NCBI GenBank assembly: GCA_947467345.1
Contig: CANIHD010000014.1
Span: 1 to 64,000, forward strand
Length of the DNA stretch: 64,000 nucleotides
Source of the DNA: Alphaproteobacteria bacterium
Lineage (GTDB): Bacteria; Pseudomonadota; Alphaproteobacteria; Micropepsales; Micropepsaceae
Direction: 5' to 3'
The translations under genes and the position numbers were made by a program. The notes below the pieces were generated by a model that had not been told where the DNA came from, made no database searches, and saw only the letters and a program-made list of their open reading frames with translations. Shown one piece after another: positions 35,880 through 44,746 of the stretch (positions are counted from its first letter, which is position 1; each line of letters begins with the position of its first letter).

Positions 35880-36647
35880 CTACGGCAGGTAGGCGCCGCC
35901 GTTCACGTGGATGGTCTGGCCGGTGAGATAGCGACCATTCGGACCGACCAAATGCCGAATCATCGCGGCAACCTCCTCAGGACGTCCCCGCCGCCCGAGA
36001 ACCATCGCGGCATGCTTCTTATGGTGGTCGGGTGCGAGCGTGGAATGGCCGCCCCGCACCGTGTCGATTAGCCCAGGGGAGACCAGATTGACCGTGATGC
36101 CCCGGGGCGCGAGCTCCAGCGCGAGTGCCTTTGTCAGGCCGTCCAGCCCCGCTTTGGCGGACACGACATGGGCCCGGTGCGCGGCTCCGGTATAGGCGGT
36201 GAGTCCGCCAATATTGACGATCGCTGCGGTATCGCTTTTGACCAGATGCGGCAGCGCCGCTTGGATGGTGAAAAAGGGTGCGTCGAGGATGACGCTAAAG
36301 ACCTGGCGCCATTCGGCGAAGGTCAGGTCCTCGATCTTGGATTCGGGGCGGACGCCGGCATTGTTGACCAATATGTCGAGCTGCCCGAAGGCTCCGATGG
36401 TTTCGGCCACCATGCGCTTGATCCCCTCGGGATCGGCGATGTCCGCGACCACTGTGATAGCGCGCCCGCCTAGCCCCTCTATCTCCGCAACGACGCCGCT
36501 GGCGGCAGCGATATCGCTTTTCGTCACCACGGCGACAGAGGCTCCTGCACCGGCCAATTCGAGCGCGATGGCGCGGCCGATATTGCGCGAGGCGCCGGTG
36601 ACCAGAGCAACCCGGCCTTTCAATTCCTGATTGGCGGTATTTGACAT
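35880..36647 (-). CDS. SDR-fold protein lacking the usual Ser-Tyr pair
   Basis: About 255 residues from the ATG at 36647, two bases after the PrpD-like gene's stop. The Rossmann motif is VALVTGASRNIGRAI and NNAGVRPES is intact. The normal catalytic Ser segment (N-I-S-S) reads NIGGLTAY, and the Tyr-x3-Lys segment reads HVVSAKAGLDG, so Lys is kept while Tyr is Val and Ser is Gly. A subset of SDRs with an HVVxAKAG segment exists, so this is likely a divergent subfamily and not a broken copy. It ends the TCT/PrpD operon and may act on the imported acid. Confidence 0.8.
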   Translation of the reverse strand: MSNTANQELKGRVALVTGASRNIGRAIALELAGAGASVAVVTKSDIAAASGVVAEIEGLGGRAITVVADIADPEGIKRMVAETIGAFGQLDILVNNAGVRPESKIEDLTFAEWRQVFSVILDAPFFTIQAALPHLVKSDTAAIVNIGGLTAYTGAAHRAHVVSAKAGLDGLTKALALELAPRGITVNLVSPGLIDTVRGGHSTLAPDHHKKHAAMVLGRRGRPEEVAAMIRHLVGPNGRYLTGQTIHVNGGAYLP

Positions 36648-36649
36648 GT

Positions 36650-38005
36650 TCAACCCCGTGCACTGTTCAAATTGACCGCCGCGCCGCGTGCGGCGTTTTC
36701 GAGCGCGGCCGCGACATTTTCCGTACGTGCTTTATCCCAGCCGCCGAAGGCGGCATTGTCGTGATATTTGGAACGAATTTCGGATTCCGGCAGCGGCTCA
36801 TGCGCCCCGCCCCGCATATGGGCTTTGCGGATCTCGCGCACGCTGCCGTCTTTCAGGACGGCGCGGATATGGCCGGTGAAATTCTTCGGATAGGGATTGC
36901 CCGGATCGATGACGTAAGAAATCTTCGCCATCAACGCACGCAACACGGGATCCTTCACGCGTTCATCCGTGAATTGACCAAATCCGGCGCGGCCGTCGAC
37001 AAAGCCCACCGCAATGCAATAGGGCGTCGAGAATTTCCCGGCGTAGCCGTTGGGCGGCGATTGCTTCAGCGCCAGCGGCGCCCAGAGCCGATGCACTGTA
37101 CCCTCGCCCACTTCGCATTCCATGCTGACAATGTCGTCCGCCCGCACGCCTGAGGCGGCCAGTTGAATAGCGCAGTCGATAAAGGGTTGCGTCATGGTTC
37201 CGCAGGCATAGGGCTTGAACGCCAGCGTTTCGGTGACCCAGGTTTTGCCGAGCCCATCCAGCAGCGGCGCGAAATCCGGCTTACGTGACGGCGCAAACGC
37301 GCGGTAAAAACCGTGTTCGCCTTCCAGTACCGTGGCGGGACCGGTGAATCCGCCTTCGGCCAGAAGCGCGGCGCGCAATCCCGATTGCGCGGCAGCGCCG
37401 GCGTGCAATCTCTTGGTCCAAGTGCCGTCCGCAAGATATTCGATGATGCCGGAAGCAAGGCTGCCTGAAATGCCGATGGCATTGGCGGTTTGCGCCGGAT
37501 CGAAATTCAAAGCGGTGGCGACAGCGACCGCCGCTGCCGGCGCGCCGATCACTGCGGTGGGATGGAAACAGGCTTTGTGAATGGCCTGCGGCGTTACCAG
37601 GCTCATGCGGCACATGATTTCGACACCGGCGGCAATGCCCAGCATCACCGCTTCACCGGAAAGCCTACGCTGTTCGGCAATCGCAAGAACCGCCGGAACA
37701 ATGACTGCACCGGCATGCACAGGACCGCCTTCAAACGTGTCGTCGTAATCTTCACCGTGCGCGGCAGTGCCATTGATGAGCGCCGCATCGTAAGGCGAGA
37801 AACCACCGGCGTGACCGATCGCCGTGGCGCGGCCTTCAGTGAGGGCGCTCTTCATCGAGGCCTGGATGTAATCGCTGTTGCGCGCTGCGACGCAGAGCCC
37901 GGCAACATCGAACAGAAGATTGTGGATGGTCGCCTGAACCGGCGCCGGCAGGCCGCCACTTTTTAGCCCGGCGGCAAAACAGCCGAGGTCTTCACTGACA
38001 GTCAC
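36650..38005 (-). CDS. MmgE/PrpD-family protein (2-methylcitrate dehydratase-like)
   Basis: About 451 residues from a GTG at 38005, which overlaps the TctA stop by 4 bases (GTGA) and has GAAAGG seven bases upstream. Family marks: NGTAAHGEDYDDTFEGGPVH, IPAVLA-type helix, HPTAVIGAPAAAVAVA, KRLHAGAAAQSGLRAALLA and KPYACGTMTQPFIDCA. Members dehydrate 2-methylcitrate or related tricarboxylates or epimerise iminodisuccinate. Because it is coupled to a TCT uptake system, it most likely processes the imported carboxylate. No prpB/prpC gene is near, so a role in propionate use is not supported. Confidence 0.85.
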   Translation of the reverse strand: MTVSEDLGCFAAGLKSGGLPAPVQATIHNLLFDVAGLCVAARNSDYIQASMKSALTEGRATAIGHAGGFSPYDAALINGTAAHGEDYDDTFEGGPVHAGAVIVPAVLAIAEQRRLSGEAVMLGIAAGVEIMCRMSLVTPQAIHKACFHPTAVIGAPAAAVAVATALNFDPAQTANAIGISGSLASGIIEYLADGTWTKRLHAGAAAQSGLRAALLAEGGFTGPATVLEGEHGFYRAFAPSRKPDFAPLLDGLGKTWVTETLAFKPYACGTMTQPFIDCAIQLAASGVRADDIVSMECEVGEGTVHRLWAPLALKQSPPNGYAGKFSTPYCIAVGFVDGRAGFGQFTDERVKDPVLRALMAKISYVIDPGNPYPKNFTGHIRAVLKDGSVREIRKAHMRGGAHEPLPESEIRSKYHDNAAFGGWDKARTENVAAALENAARGAAVNLNSARG

Positions 38006-39492
38006 GTAGATACCTTTCGTTTGGATGTGGCGTCGCGCCATTCGCGCACCAACGCTCCCACCACAATGAGAGAGGCGGCAACCAGGAAGCCAATAGCAAT
38101 AGGATCTTCAAGGAAAATTCCGATGTCGCCGCCGGAAAGCTGCAGCGAGCGGCGATAATTGGATTCCACCAGCTCGCCGAGCACGAGCCCGAGCACCGCA
38201 GGTAAGAAGGGAAAACCGAAACTGCGTAAGAGATAACCGACAAGCCCCGCGGCGAGCACTAATCCGACATCGAACAACGCCATGTTCAAGGTGAAGATGC
38301 CGGAGACGACAAGCGCGAATATAAAAGCCGCGAGATAAGGACGCGGCCGGTTCACCAGCCACAAACACACCGGCAGAATGAGAAAGCCGACGGCCAATTG
38401 CGCAATAGTTGCAACCAGCGATCCGACATAGAGCCCGCCGATGACATCGGTGTTTTCCTCGAACAAACGCGGGCCCGGCAAAAGTCCATGAATGAGTAGC
38501 CCGCCCAAAAGCACCGCCGCTGAATTCGAACCCGGAATGCCGAAACTGAGAAGCGGAATAAGCGCCGTACTGGCCACCGTGTTGTTCGCGGTTTCGGGCG
38601 CGGCAACGCCCTCTTCGGCGCCCTTGCCGAAACGCTCGGGATTTTTCGACCAGCGCTTCGCTTCGTTATAGGCGAGGAATGATGCGATGGCGCCGCCGCC
38701 GCCGGGCGTCAGCCCTTCCAGCGTGCCGAAGACGCAGCCAATGGCTTGCGCCGGCCATAGTTTTTTCATCATGGCGAAATTCGGCAGGCGCAAACGAATT
38801 TCCTGGCGACCGATTTCAGTGCCGCTGGTGCCCGAGCGTGTCATCAACTCGCTGACTGCGAACAGGCCGACCATGGCGAAGATGGGAGCAACACCATCCA
38901 ACAGATCGGCTGTGCCGAACGTAAAGCGGCTGACGCCATCGACGGGATCGGTGCCGATAGTTGCCACCATCATGCCGAGCACGGCGGCGATGCAGCCTTT
39001 CAGCAGCGACTTGCCAGAGAGCGAAGCAATGACGGAAAGGCCGAGAATCCCCAGCGCGCAATAGGTCGTAGGCCGAAACAATAAAGCGATACGCGATAAA
39101 GGTTCGGTCAGCGTCATCAACATGAGAAGGCCGAAAAGACTTCCGATGACACCAGACCAAAGCGAAATGCCCAAGGCTTCGCCCGCGCGGCCCTGCCGCT
39201 TCATCTCGTAGCCATCGAGAACAGTGGCGGCAGCAGAATTGGTGCCGGGCGTGCGCACAAGAATGGCCGGAATGGAGCCGCCATATTCAGCGCCGATATA
39301 GCAGGTGGCGAGCATGACAATCGCCATCGACGGTTCGAGCGTGTAGGTGAACGGCAGCAGCAGCGCCATGGTGATGGAGGCCGAAAGCCCCGGCATGGCG
39401 CCGCCAAGAATGCCCCACACCAAGCCGCCGATGGCGACAAACACGAGCGGCGTCGACACCAGCATTTGCAGGCCGTGGAGAAATTCGTTCAT
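38002..39492 (-). CDS. TctA-family permease of a tripartite tricarboxylate transporter
   Basis: A 496-residue membrane protein with about 12 helices. Family marks include GGAMPGLSASITMALLLPFT, the YIGAEYGGSIPAILVRTPGT region, LTPGGGGAIASFLAYNEAKRW and the second copy FGIPGSNSAAVLLGGLLIHG. It is the main transport subunit, driven by the ion gradient. It overlaps TctB upstream by 4 bases and the PrpD-like gene by 4 bases. Confidence 0.92.
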   Translation of the reverse strand: MNEFLHGLQMLVSTPLVFVAIGGLVWGILGGAMPGLSASITMALLLPFTYTLEPSMAIVMLATCYIGAEYGGSIPAILVRTPGTNSAAATVLDGYEMKRQGRAGEALGISLWSGVIGSLFGLLMLMTLTEPLSRIALLFRPTTYCALGILGLSVIASLSGKSLLKGCIAAVLGMMVATIGTDPVDGVSRFTFGTADLLDGVAPIFAMVGLFAVSELMTRSGTSGTEIGRQEIRLRLPNFAMMKKLWPAQAIGCVFGTLEGLTPGGGGAIASFLAYNEAKRWSKNPERFGKGAEEGVAAPETANNTVASTALIPLLSFGIPGSNSAAVLLGGLLIHGLLPGPRLFEENTDVIGGLYVGSLVATIAQLAVGFLILPVCLWLVNRPRPYLAAFIFALVVSGIFTLNMALFDVGLVLAAGLVGYLLRSFGFPFLPAVLGLVLGELVESNYRRSLQLSGGDIGIFLEDPIAIGFLVAASLIVVGALVREWRDATSKRKVST

Positions 39493-39977
39493 AGCCGGAA
39501 CTCGCTGAACATACTGGGCAGCAACACGCCGTCCGGCTGCGGAATGCCGAGCGCCTGCACGAAGAGAAGCCAGAAGATCGCGGCGCCGCCAGCGGCCACC
39601 GCGAAGAGGCGCCAGCTCACGCGCGCGCCTTCATAGGCTGCGATCGCTACAACGAGCAGAAAAATCGCGGGCACGTAACCCAGCGCATAGGCAGCAGGGA
39701 CGTAAAGTGCGCCGACAAGAAGAAGGCCGAAGGCGCGCAAAGTTGACGCTTCTTTTTCCTTGTCGTCTTCAATTTCGGGCGCCGCGACCGGTGCAGCAAG
39801 AAGCGCGCGCGCGCCAAGGCCAATTGCCAGTAAGGCGAGAAGAATCGACAGCACATTGGGAAGTCCACGCGGCCCGATATCATCAGACAATGTGGTTGTC
39901 GGTATGTCGGTTGTCGCCCAATAATAAAGGCTGGCAACAAGCAGCAGCACGGCGCTGGCGACCAGATCCTTACGCAC
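39489..39977 (-). CDS. TctB-family small permease
   Basis: A 162-residue membrane protein with four predicted helices: DLVASAVLLLVASLYYWAT, LPNVLSILLALLAIGLGA, FGLLLVGALYVPAAYALGY and RLFAVAAGGAAIFWLLFVQA. This matches the small membrane subunit of TCT systems. The D-D-I-G-P-x-G-L-P-like region (DDIGPRGLPNVLS) is present. Its stop overlaps the TctA start by 4 bases. It is 19 bases after the TctC gene. Confidence 0.88.
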   Translation of the reverse strand: MRKDLVASAVLLLVASLYYWATTDIPTTTLSDDIGPRGLPNVLSILLALLAIGLGARALLAAPVAAPEIEDDKEKEASTLRAFGLLLVGALYVPAAYALGYVPAIFLLVVAIAAYEGARVSWRLFAVAAGGAAIFWLLFVQALGIPQPDGVLLPSMFSEFRL

Positions 39978-39996
39978 CCGCCAAATTCCTTTCCGC

Positions 39997-40977
39997 TTAC
40001 CGAATAACGCCGTTCTGTTTCAGGAACTGCGTCGTGTTGTCGGCGAACTTGGCAATGAACGGTGCGTAGCGATCATGCGCCATGTAGTTCGGGATCAACG
40101 CTTCGTTTTCATAGGCGCGTTTGTAGTCCGGATCGGCGAGAACGCGCTGTGCCGCCTGCTCCCAGATGGCGATGATATTGGCCGGCATGCCCTTCGGCCC
40201 GGCTAGGCCGCGGAATTTCTCCATCACTACCGGATAGCCGAGATCCTTGATGGTGGGCACGTCAGGGAAGGACGGCAGGCGCGCCGGATTGAAGGTGGCA
40301 AGCACGCGAATTTTATTGCCCTGCAATTGCGCGCGTGTTTCGGCGATTTCGCCGACGCCGATATCGAGCGTGCCGTTGAGCACGTTGATCATCAGATCGC
40401 CGCCGCCTTCATGGCTGACGATGGCGGCATTGACCTTCGCTTGACGTTTCAATTCTTCCGCCGCCTGACGTTCCAGCGAGGCCGGATTGGCGGCACCCCA
40501 ACGGCCGCGCGCAGTCTTGGCCTTGTAGATGACATCTTTCATCGTACGGAAGGGACCGTCGGCGCGCGTATAGACGATTTCGGAATCGGTGAAGAGATTC
40601 ACCACCGGTTCAAGGTCACGAAACGTATGCGGCGTGCGCGACATCAACGAGGCGTAAATATAAGTGGGCGTCGTCGCGTAGAGGATGCTGCCATCCGGTT
40701 TGCCGGCAGCCACGCGTGTAATCGAGCGGGCGCCGCTGCCTCCCGTGACGTTCTCTATGATGAACGTTGCGTTTATATATTTGCGCAAATGCCGGATTAA
40801 TTCCCGCAAGAACACATCGCTGCCGCCGCCTGGGGACGAATGGGTGACCAGCGTGACGACGCGGTGCGGATAGGCGACAGGCGCCGGGGCCGCCGCAAGT
40901 GCGGAAGCCGAAATGGCCGGCCCGGACAGCACGGCCCCGAGAGCGAGGCCACCAAAGCTACGCCGGTTCATATCCAT
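39997..40977 (-). CDS. TctC-family substrate-binding protein
   Basis: A 326-residue solute-binding protein with a twin-arginine-like lead (MDMNRRSFGGLALG) and AAPAP cleavage region. Family marks: TLVTHSSPGGGSDVFLREL (ligand loop), VTGGSGARSITRVAAGKPDG, EGGGDLMINVLNGTLDIGVG and FRGLAGPKGMPANI. TctC proteins bind carboxylates; the specific ligand is unknown. It is the first gene of a five-gene operon (TctC-TctB-TctA-PrpD-SDR), and the 211-base gap upstream holds the divergent promoters for it and the HTH-Sel1 gene. Confidence 0.9.
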   Translation of the reverse strand: MDMNRRSFGGLALGAVLSGPAISASALAAAPAPVAYPHRVVTLVTHSSPGGGSDVFLRELIRHLRKYINATFIIENVTGGSGARSITRVAAGKPDGSILYATTPTYIYASLMSRTPHTFRDLEPVVNLFTDSEIVYTRADGPFRTMKDVIYKAKTARGRWGAANPASLERQAAEELKRQAKVNAAIVSHEGGGDLMINVLNGTLDIGVGEIAETRAQLQGNKIRVLATFNPARLPSFPDVPTIKDLGYPVVMEKFRGLAGPKGMPANIIAIWEQAAQRVLADPDYKRAYENEALIPNYMAHDRYAPFIAKFADNTTQFLKQNGVIR

Positions 40978-41188
40978 CGCAGATAGGTTCCCAAAAAAAT
41001 GCGGCCCGAGATTTAAGGCCTACAGCCTAGCAAATATTGGAGGATTTGTCCGAGCCGCTCGTTTCGTCCCCCGACATCCGTAAATTTTGCGGGCCGCATT
41101 TAGAGCATACTTAATCCCGGTATTTTACATGAGATGCAAGACGACGTGATCTGGCCGCCAATCCTCGCACATTCAGCCCAAGGACCCC

Positions 41189-43024
41189 ATGACCGACCCG
41201 CGTACGGACTCCGGCAATGAGCGGCGACGCGCCAAAAGGCAGGACGCCCAACCCGGAATATTGGAAGCCGCGCGGCGCCTCCTTGAGACGCGCGAGGCCG
41301 CGGACCTGACCTTGGAAGAGGTGGCGGCCGAGGCCGGCATCGATCTGAAAACGATGACCGAGCTTTACCGCAACAAGAACGAATTGGTGGTGTCGCTGGC
41401 GGCGGACGAACTCACCGGCGTGGCGCGGCAAATGTATTCCGGTAATGCCGATGACGGCGAGTGGCTGACTGCATCCTCGGGCGCATTGGGCCTGTTGCGT
41501 ACCGCCAAGAAAGTATTGGGTCTGGCCGGCGAAGGCGAAGTGGGCGAAGCCGCTCCACCGGTGTTTGGAAAACGGCCGCCGCGTGAATTCTCGTTGCAAG
41601 AGAACGAAGACGTGATGCGGCTCGAAGACCGCATCGAGGCGGTAGAAAACTTTCTCGCTGAAAACAGGAATGAGAGCGACCGGAGCGGCGCCAACGCCTC
41701 GGTCCTGGTCGATGAAAGCGTCGCCAATCTCAATGCACGTTTGAACGCAATGGAAGCCCGCCAGAACGAGGCAGTGGCATCCTTACATAAGAGCGTGGTC
41801 GAATTGGGAACGCGCTTGCGACTGGTGGAAGCTTTGCCGCCGTCGCCAGTTGCGGTGGCTGAAGCGCATCAACAGGCGCAGCAGCAGATCTCCGTGCCGA
41901 TCGTAACGCCGCTGGTGACGACGATCGCGGCACCGGCAAAAGCCCCGATAGAGCCGACATTCGACTTAAGCGCCGCGAACGAAGCGGACACGCATGATTT
42001 GTTTTTTGACGCAGAGCTGCGCGAGGCCGGCGAGATTGCGGATGAGGCATCAGGCGAAACGGCATCGGCGGCCGAGATCCGCGTGCGCCGAACCGACATG
42101 CCATATGAAGGCTTCCTGGCAGCAGCGCGCCGCGCCGCCAATGAAGCCGCCGCGCACCACAATTCACTGCGCGAAAAAGATTCGAAATACGCACTGGCCG
42201 TGAAGCGCGCCTATTTGTCGTTCTTCGGTAAGCGGGCGGGTGACCGTAAACGTCTGCAGATGCTTGGCGCTGCCACGATTTGCTTTGCCGGCGTCGCTAC
42301 TGCCGTTGTGCTCACAATGCCGCCGCAACAAAGGCCGCAAACCGCGGCGGTCGCGCCGAAGATTACGAGTGAAATCCGCCCCGTCAACATCAATGCGCCG
42401 GAAATGGCGCAATTGGTGGAGCTGGCGACCGCCGGCAATGCCAAAGCGGAAACGCTGATCGGCCTGCATTATCTCCGAGGCGAAGGCGTGGCCCACGACG
42501 ATGGCAAAGCCTTTTATTGGTTCGAGCGCGCAGCGCAATCGAACCAAGCCGTCGCGCAATATTGGCTTGCCAATCTGCATAGCCGTCCCGGCGGCGCCTT
42601 TATGGATTCCGCGCAGTCCGTGCGCTGGAATCTGACGGCGGCGAAGAACGGCAATCGGATGGCGATGAACGATCTCGCGGTGGCTTACGCGCAAGGCGCG
42701 GGCGTTCCTTTGGATATGCGCCAGGCTGCCAATTGGTTCGAGCAGGCGGCGAAGCACGGTCACGCCGTGGCGCAGTTCAACCTTGCCGTTCTGTATGAAC
42801 GCGGCGACGGCGTGAACCAGAGCTTCGACGAGGCGTATAAATGGTACGCGGTCGCAGCACGCGCAGGCGATGAAGAAGCCGCCAAACGGCTTGAGATATT
42901 GGGTGGGAGCCTCGGCCCCGCCGCGCTGCAAGCGGCACAAGAGGCGGCTGAGCAGTTCGCACCGGTGCCGCTCGACCGCGCCGCGAACATCGAACCCACG
43001 CTGGCGGAACTCCGCGGCACGTAG
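41189..43024 (+). CDS. TetR-type HTH / coiled-coil / transmembrane / Sel1-repeat protein
   Basis: A 611-residue protein with AAGGA five bases before the ATG. Residues 22-70 look like a TetR-family DNA-binding domain (ILEAARRLLETREAADLTLE, then EAGIDLKTMTELYRNKNEL). Residues 140-215 hold two coiled-coil stretches (MRLEDRIEAVENFLAEN; LNARLNAMEARQNEAVASL). A low-complexity linker leads to one membrane helix at about 358-380 (LGAATICFAGVATAVVLTM). The C-terminal part, about 405-580, is four to five Sel1 repeats (AETLIGLHYLRGEGVAHDDG; AQFNLAVLYERGDGV). It would therefore put Sel1 repeats in the periplasm and a DNA-binding-like domain in the cytoplasm. PodJ-type polarity factors share coil-TM-Sel1 but not the HTH. 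It converges on the SPOR gene. Confidence 0.8.
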   Translation: MTDPRTDSGNERRRAKRQDAQPGILEAARRLLETREAADLTLEEVAAEAGIDLKTMTELYRNKNELVVSLAADELTGVARQMYSGNADDGEWLTASSGALGLLRTAKKVLGLAGEGEVGEAAPPVFGKRPPREFSLQENEDVMRLEDRIEAVENFLAENRNESDRSGANASVLVDESVANLNARLNAMEARQNEAVASLHKSVVELGTRLRLVEALPPSPVAVAEAHQQAQQQISVPIVTPLVTTIAAPAKAPIEPTFDLSAANEADTHDLFFDAELREAGEIADEASGETASAAEIRVRRTDMPYEGFLAAARRAANEAAAHHNSLREKDSKYALAVKRAYLSFFGKRAGDRKRLQMLGAATICFAGVATAVVLTMPPQQRPQTAAVAPKITSEIRPVNINAPEMAQLVELATAGNAKAETLIGLHYLRGEGVAHDDGKAFYWFERAAQSNQAVAQYWLANLHSRPGGAFMDSAQSVRWNLTAAKNGNRMAMNDLAVAYAQGAGVPLDMRQAANWFEQAAKHGHAVAQFNLAVLYERGDGVNQSFDEAYKWYAVAARAGDEEAAKRLEILGGSLGPAALQAAQEAAEQFAPVPLDRAANIEPTLAELRGT

Positions 43025-43037
43025 CAGCGCGCGAACT

Positions 43038-43258
43038 CATCCTTCGAGACGCGCGCTGGCGGGGCTTGGCGACGCACCTTCCCCTTAATGTCATGGCCCG
43101 CAACAGCGGGCCATCCAGGTGATCATAAACTCTATTGCTCACGCCGACGCGTGAGCGCTGGATGGCCCGGTCAAGCCGGGCCATGACACGTAAAGTAGGA
43201 GAGAGGAAAACGTTCCTTAGTGACCGTCTCACCATGAGCAGCGAAGCGTGAGGTAACG
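43038..43258. repeat. Composite repeat with nested 'MARLDR' palindrome
   Basis: Outer parts (from catccttcgagacgcgcg at 43,038, and caccatgagcagcgaagcg near 43,231) are fragments of the REP-like element seen at 3.4 and 46.8 kb. Between them, 43,090-43,187 is a long inverted repeat bounded by gtcatggcccg and cgggccatgac. Positions 43,132-43,187 match 50,369-50,424 on the other strand in 55 of 56 bases. In one frame it spells the familiar spurious peptide MARLDRAIQRSRV, which I do not treat as a gene. Confidence 0.78.
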
Positions 43259-44545
43259 CTAATCCTGCGCTGAACCCAGGCGCAAAGCAGGCGCGCCGGA
43301 CGGCGGCGCGACTTTAGGGGCAATGACTGTCGGAGCAATTGCAGGCTTGGCCACCGACGCTTTCGGGGCCACTGGGGCTGCCGAAACGGAAACCGTCGTC
43401 GGGGCCGCATCTGCGATGAGGCGAGCGTCGGGATAACCCAGCGCCTGTACGCGCGCGAGAATGGCAGGGACGTTGTCGCTCTCTTTCAGCGGCCCAATGC
43501 GCACGCGGTGGAAGACCACGCCATCGCGCTCGGCCTCCGTTGAAGTGGCGCCGAGTGCGTTCAATTTTCCGAGTGCGCGACCCGCGGAGTCTTCCGACGA
43601 AAAAGCACCGACTTGCACGAAAATGGCGCCACCACGCGGCACCGCCACACGCGGCGCCAGAGGGCGCTCCGGAGCGACGGCTATTTGCGTATGAGCGGCG
43701 ATAGCCGGTCCGACGATGTTTGCGGGCGGCTGCGTTGCGACGGCCGGCGTGGCAACAGCCTGCGTCGTTTCGGGGGCCGCCGCGACAGGCTGCAGCGCCG
43801 GAGTAGGCGGGTTTACTGCGGGCGCGGCCGGGGCCGGCGCGGGCAAACGGGCTTGAACGATCGGCGCAGGTGGCGCGACGGCAACGACAGGCTCCGGTGC
43901 CGGTGTTACAGCCGGTGTGACGGGAACAGCGGCGGCCAATTGCGGTCGTGGCTGTTGCGCTGTGGCGCTGGCGCGCAGTTTACGAACCAGCGCTAAATTC
44001 TGTGCCACGCGCGGGTGATCTGCCCCCGCGGGGCTGGCCCGGAGCAACAACGCTTCGGCTTCATCGAGCTTGCCGGCCTGCAATTGCGCCATGGCGAAAT
44101 TGTTCAGAATCGCCGGATCGTCCACCTTCATCGCGAGAGCGCGCTGAAAGGCCATCTCGGCATGCGGATAATCTTCTGACTGCGCGTAAGCGACGCCTTG
44201 CGCGGAATAGGTGTTCGCGTCGGGCTGCAATTCGAGCGATCGCTGCAGGAACGCCAGAGCATCATTCGTCGCGCCCTTGTCGAGCAGCACCTTGCCGTAT
44301 TCGCTGAGTACGCGCGGATCGTCCGGCAACGCGAGAACAAGCTGGCTGAGCGTGCGCGTTGCCGATTCAAAATCGCGGTTCATGCGCTGCTTCTGCGCGG
44401 CCTTCAGCATAGCATCGATATCGACGGGCGCATCGATGTCGAGACGCTTGGGCAGCGCCGCTACATCTTGGTCTGGCTGCGTAGCGCAGGCGCTAAGCGC
44501 CAACGCGCATAGAAATGCGCTTTGTTTCAAACCATGAAATCGCAT
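43259..44545 (-). CDS. Lipoprotein with TPR repeats and C-terminal SPOR domain
   Basis: A 428-residue protein with lipobox LALSACAT, TPR units (about residues 45-200: DPRVLSEYGKVLLDKGATND, ANTYSAQGVAYAQSEDY, DPAILNNFAMAQLQAGKLDE), a Pro/Ala-rich linker of about 120 residues, and a SPOR domain (IFVQVGAFSSEDSAGRALGK ... VFHRVRIGPLKE ... ARVQALGYPDARL). SPOR domains bind glycan strands stripped of peptide at the division septum. It probably links septal peptidoglycan to the outer or inner membrane. It converges on the HTH-TM-Sel1 gene across a repeat-filled gap. Confidence 0.85.
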   Translation of the reverse strand: MRFHGLKQSAFLCALALSACATQPDQDVAALPKRLDIDAPVDIDAMLKAAQKQRMNRDFESATRTLSQLVLALPDDPRVLSEYGKVLLDKGATNDALAFLQRSLELQPDANTYSAQGVAYAQSEDYPHAEMAFQRALAMKVDDPAILNNFAMAQLQAGKLDEAEALLLRASPAGADHPRVAQNLALVRKLRASATAQQPRPQLAAAVPVTPAVTPAPEPVVAVAPPAPIVQARLPAPAPAAPAVNPPTPALQPVAAAPETTQAVATPAVATQPPANIVGPAIAAHTQIAVAPERPLAPRVAVPRGGAIFVQVGAFSSEDSAGRALGKLNALGATSTEAERDGVVFHRVRIGPLKESDNVPAILARVQALGYPDARLIADAAPTTVSVSAAPVAPKASVAKPAIAPTVIAPKVAPPSGAPALRLGSAQD

Positions 44546-44746
44546 GAGTCCGCCTGCCCTTAGCTCACCGTCGCAGGGACTATGGGGAAGAAACTCTTGC
44601 AGGCCGCTAAATACCGGAACAAAGCCTGTTCCGACGCTGTTAGGGAATTGTTAACGAAACCCCTTCGGATCCGCGCCGCTATCGCGTAGCGTGGCCGGAA
44701 AATGGGGGGCCGGAGGAAACCCGCGCGCCCAGGGAGAACTCTTCCA

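Noticed and set aside
42777..43235. Minus-strand ORF with the peptide MARLDRAIQRSRV
   Set aside because: It spans the nested palindromic repeat and the end of the Sel1 gene; the same peptide appears on the other strand at 50,371-50,524. It is a translation of a repeat, not a gene.
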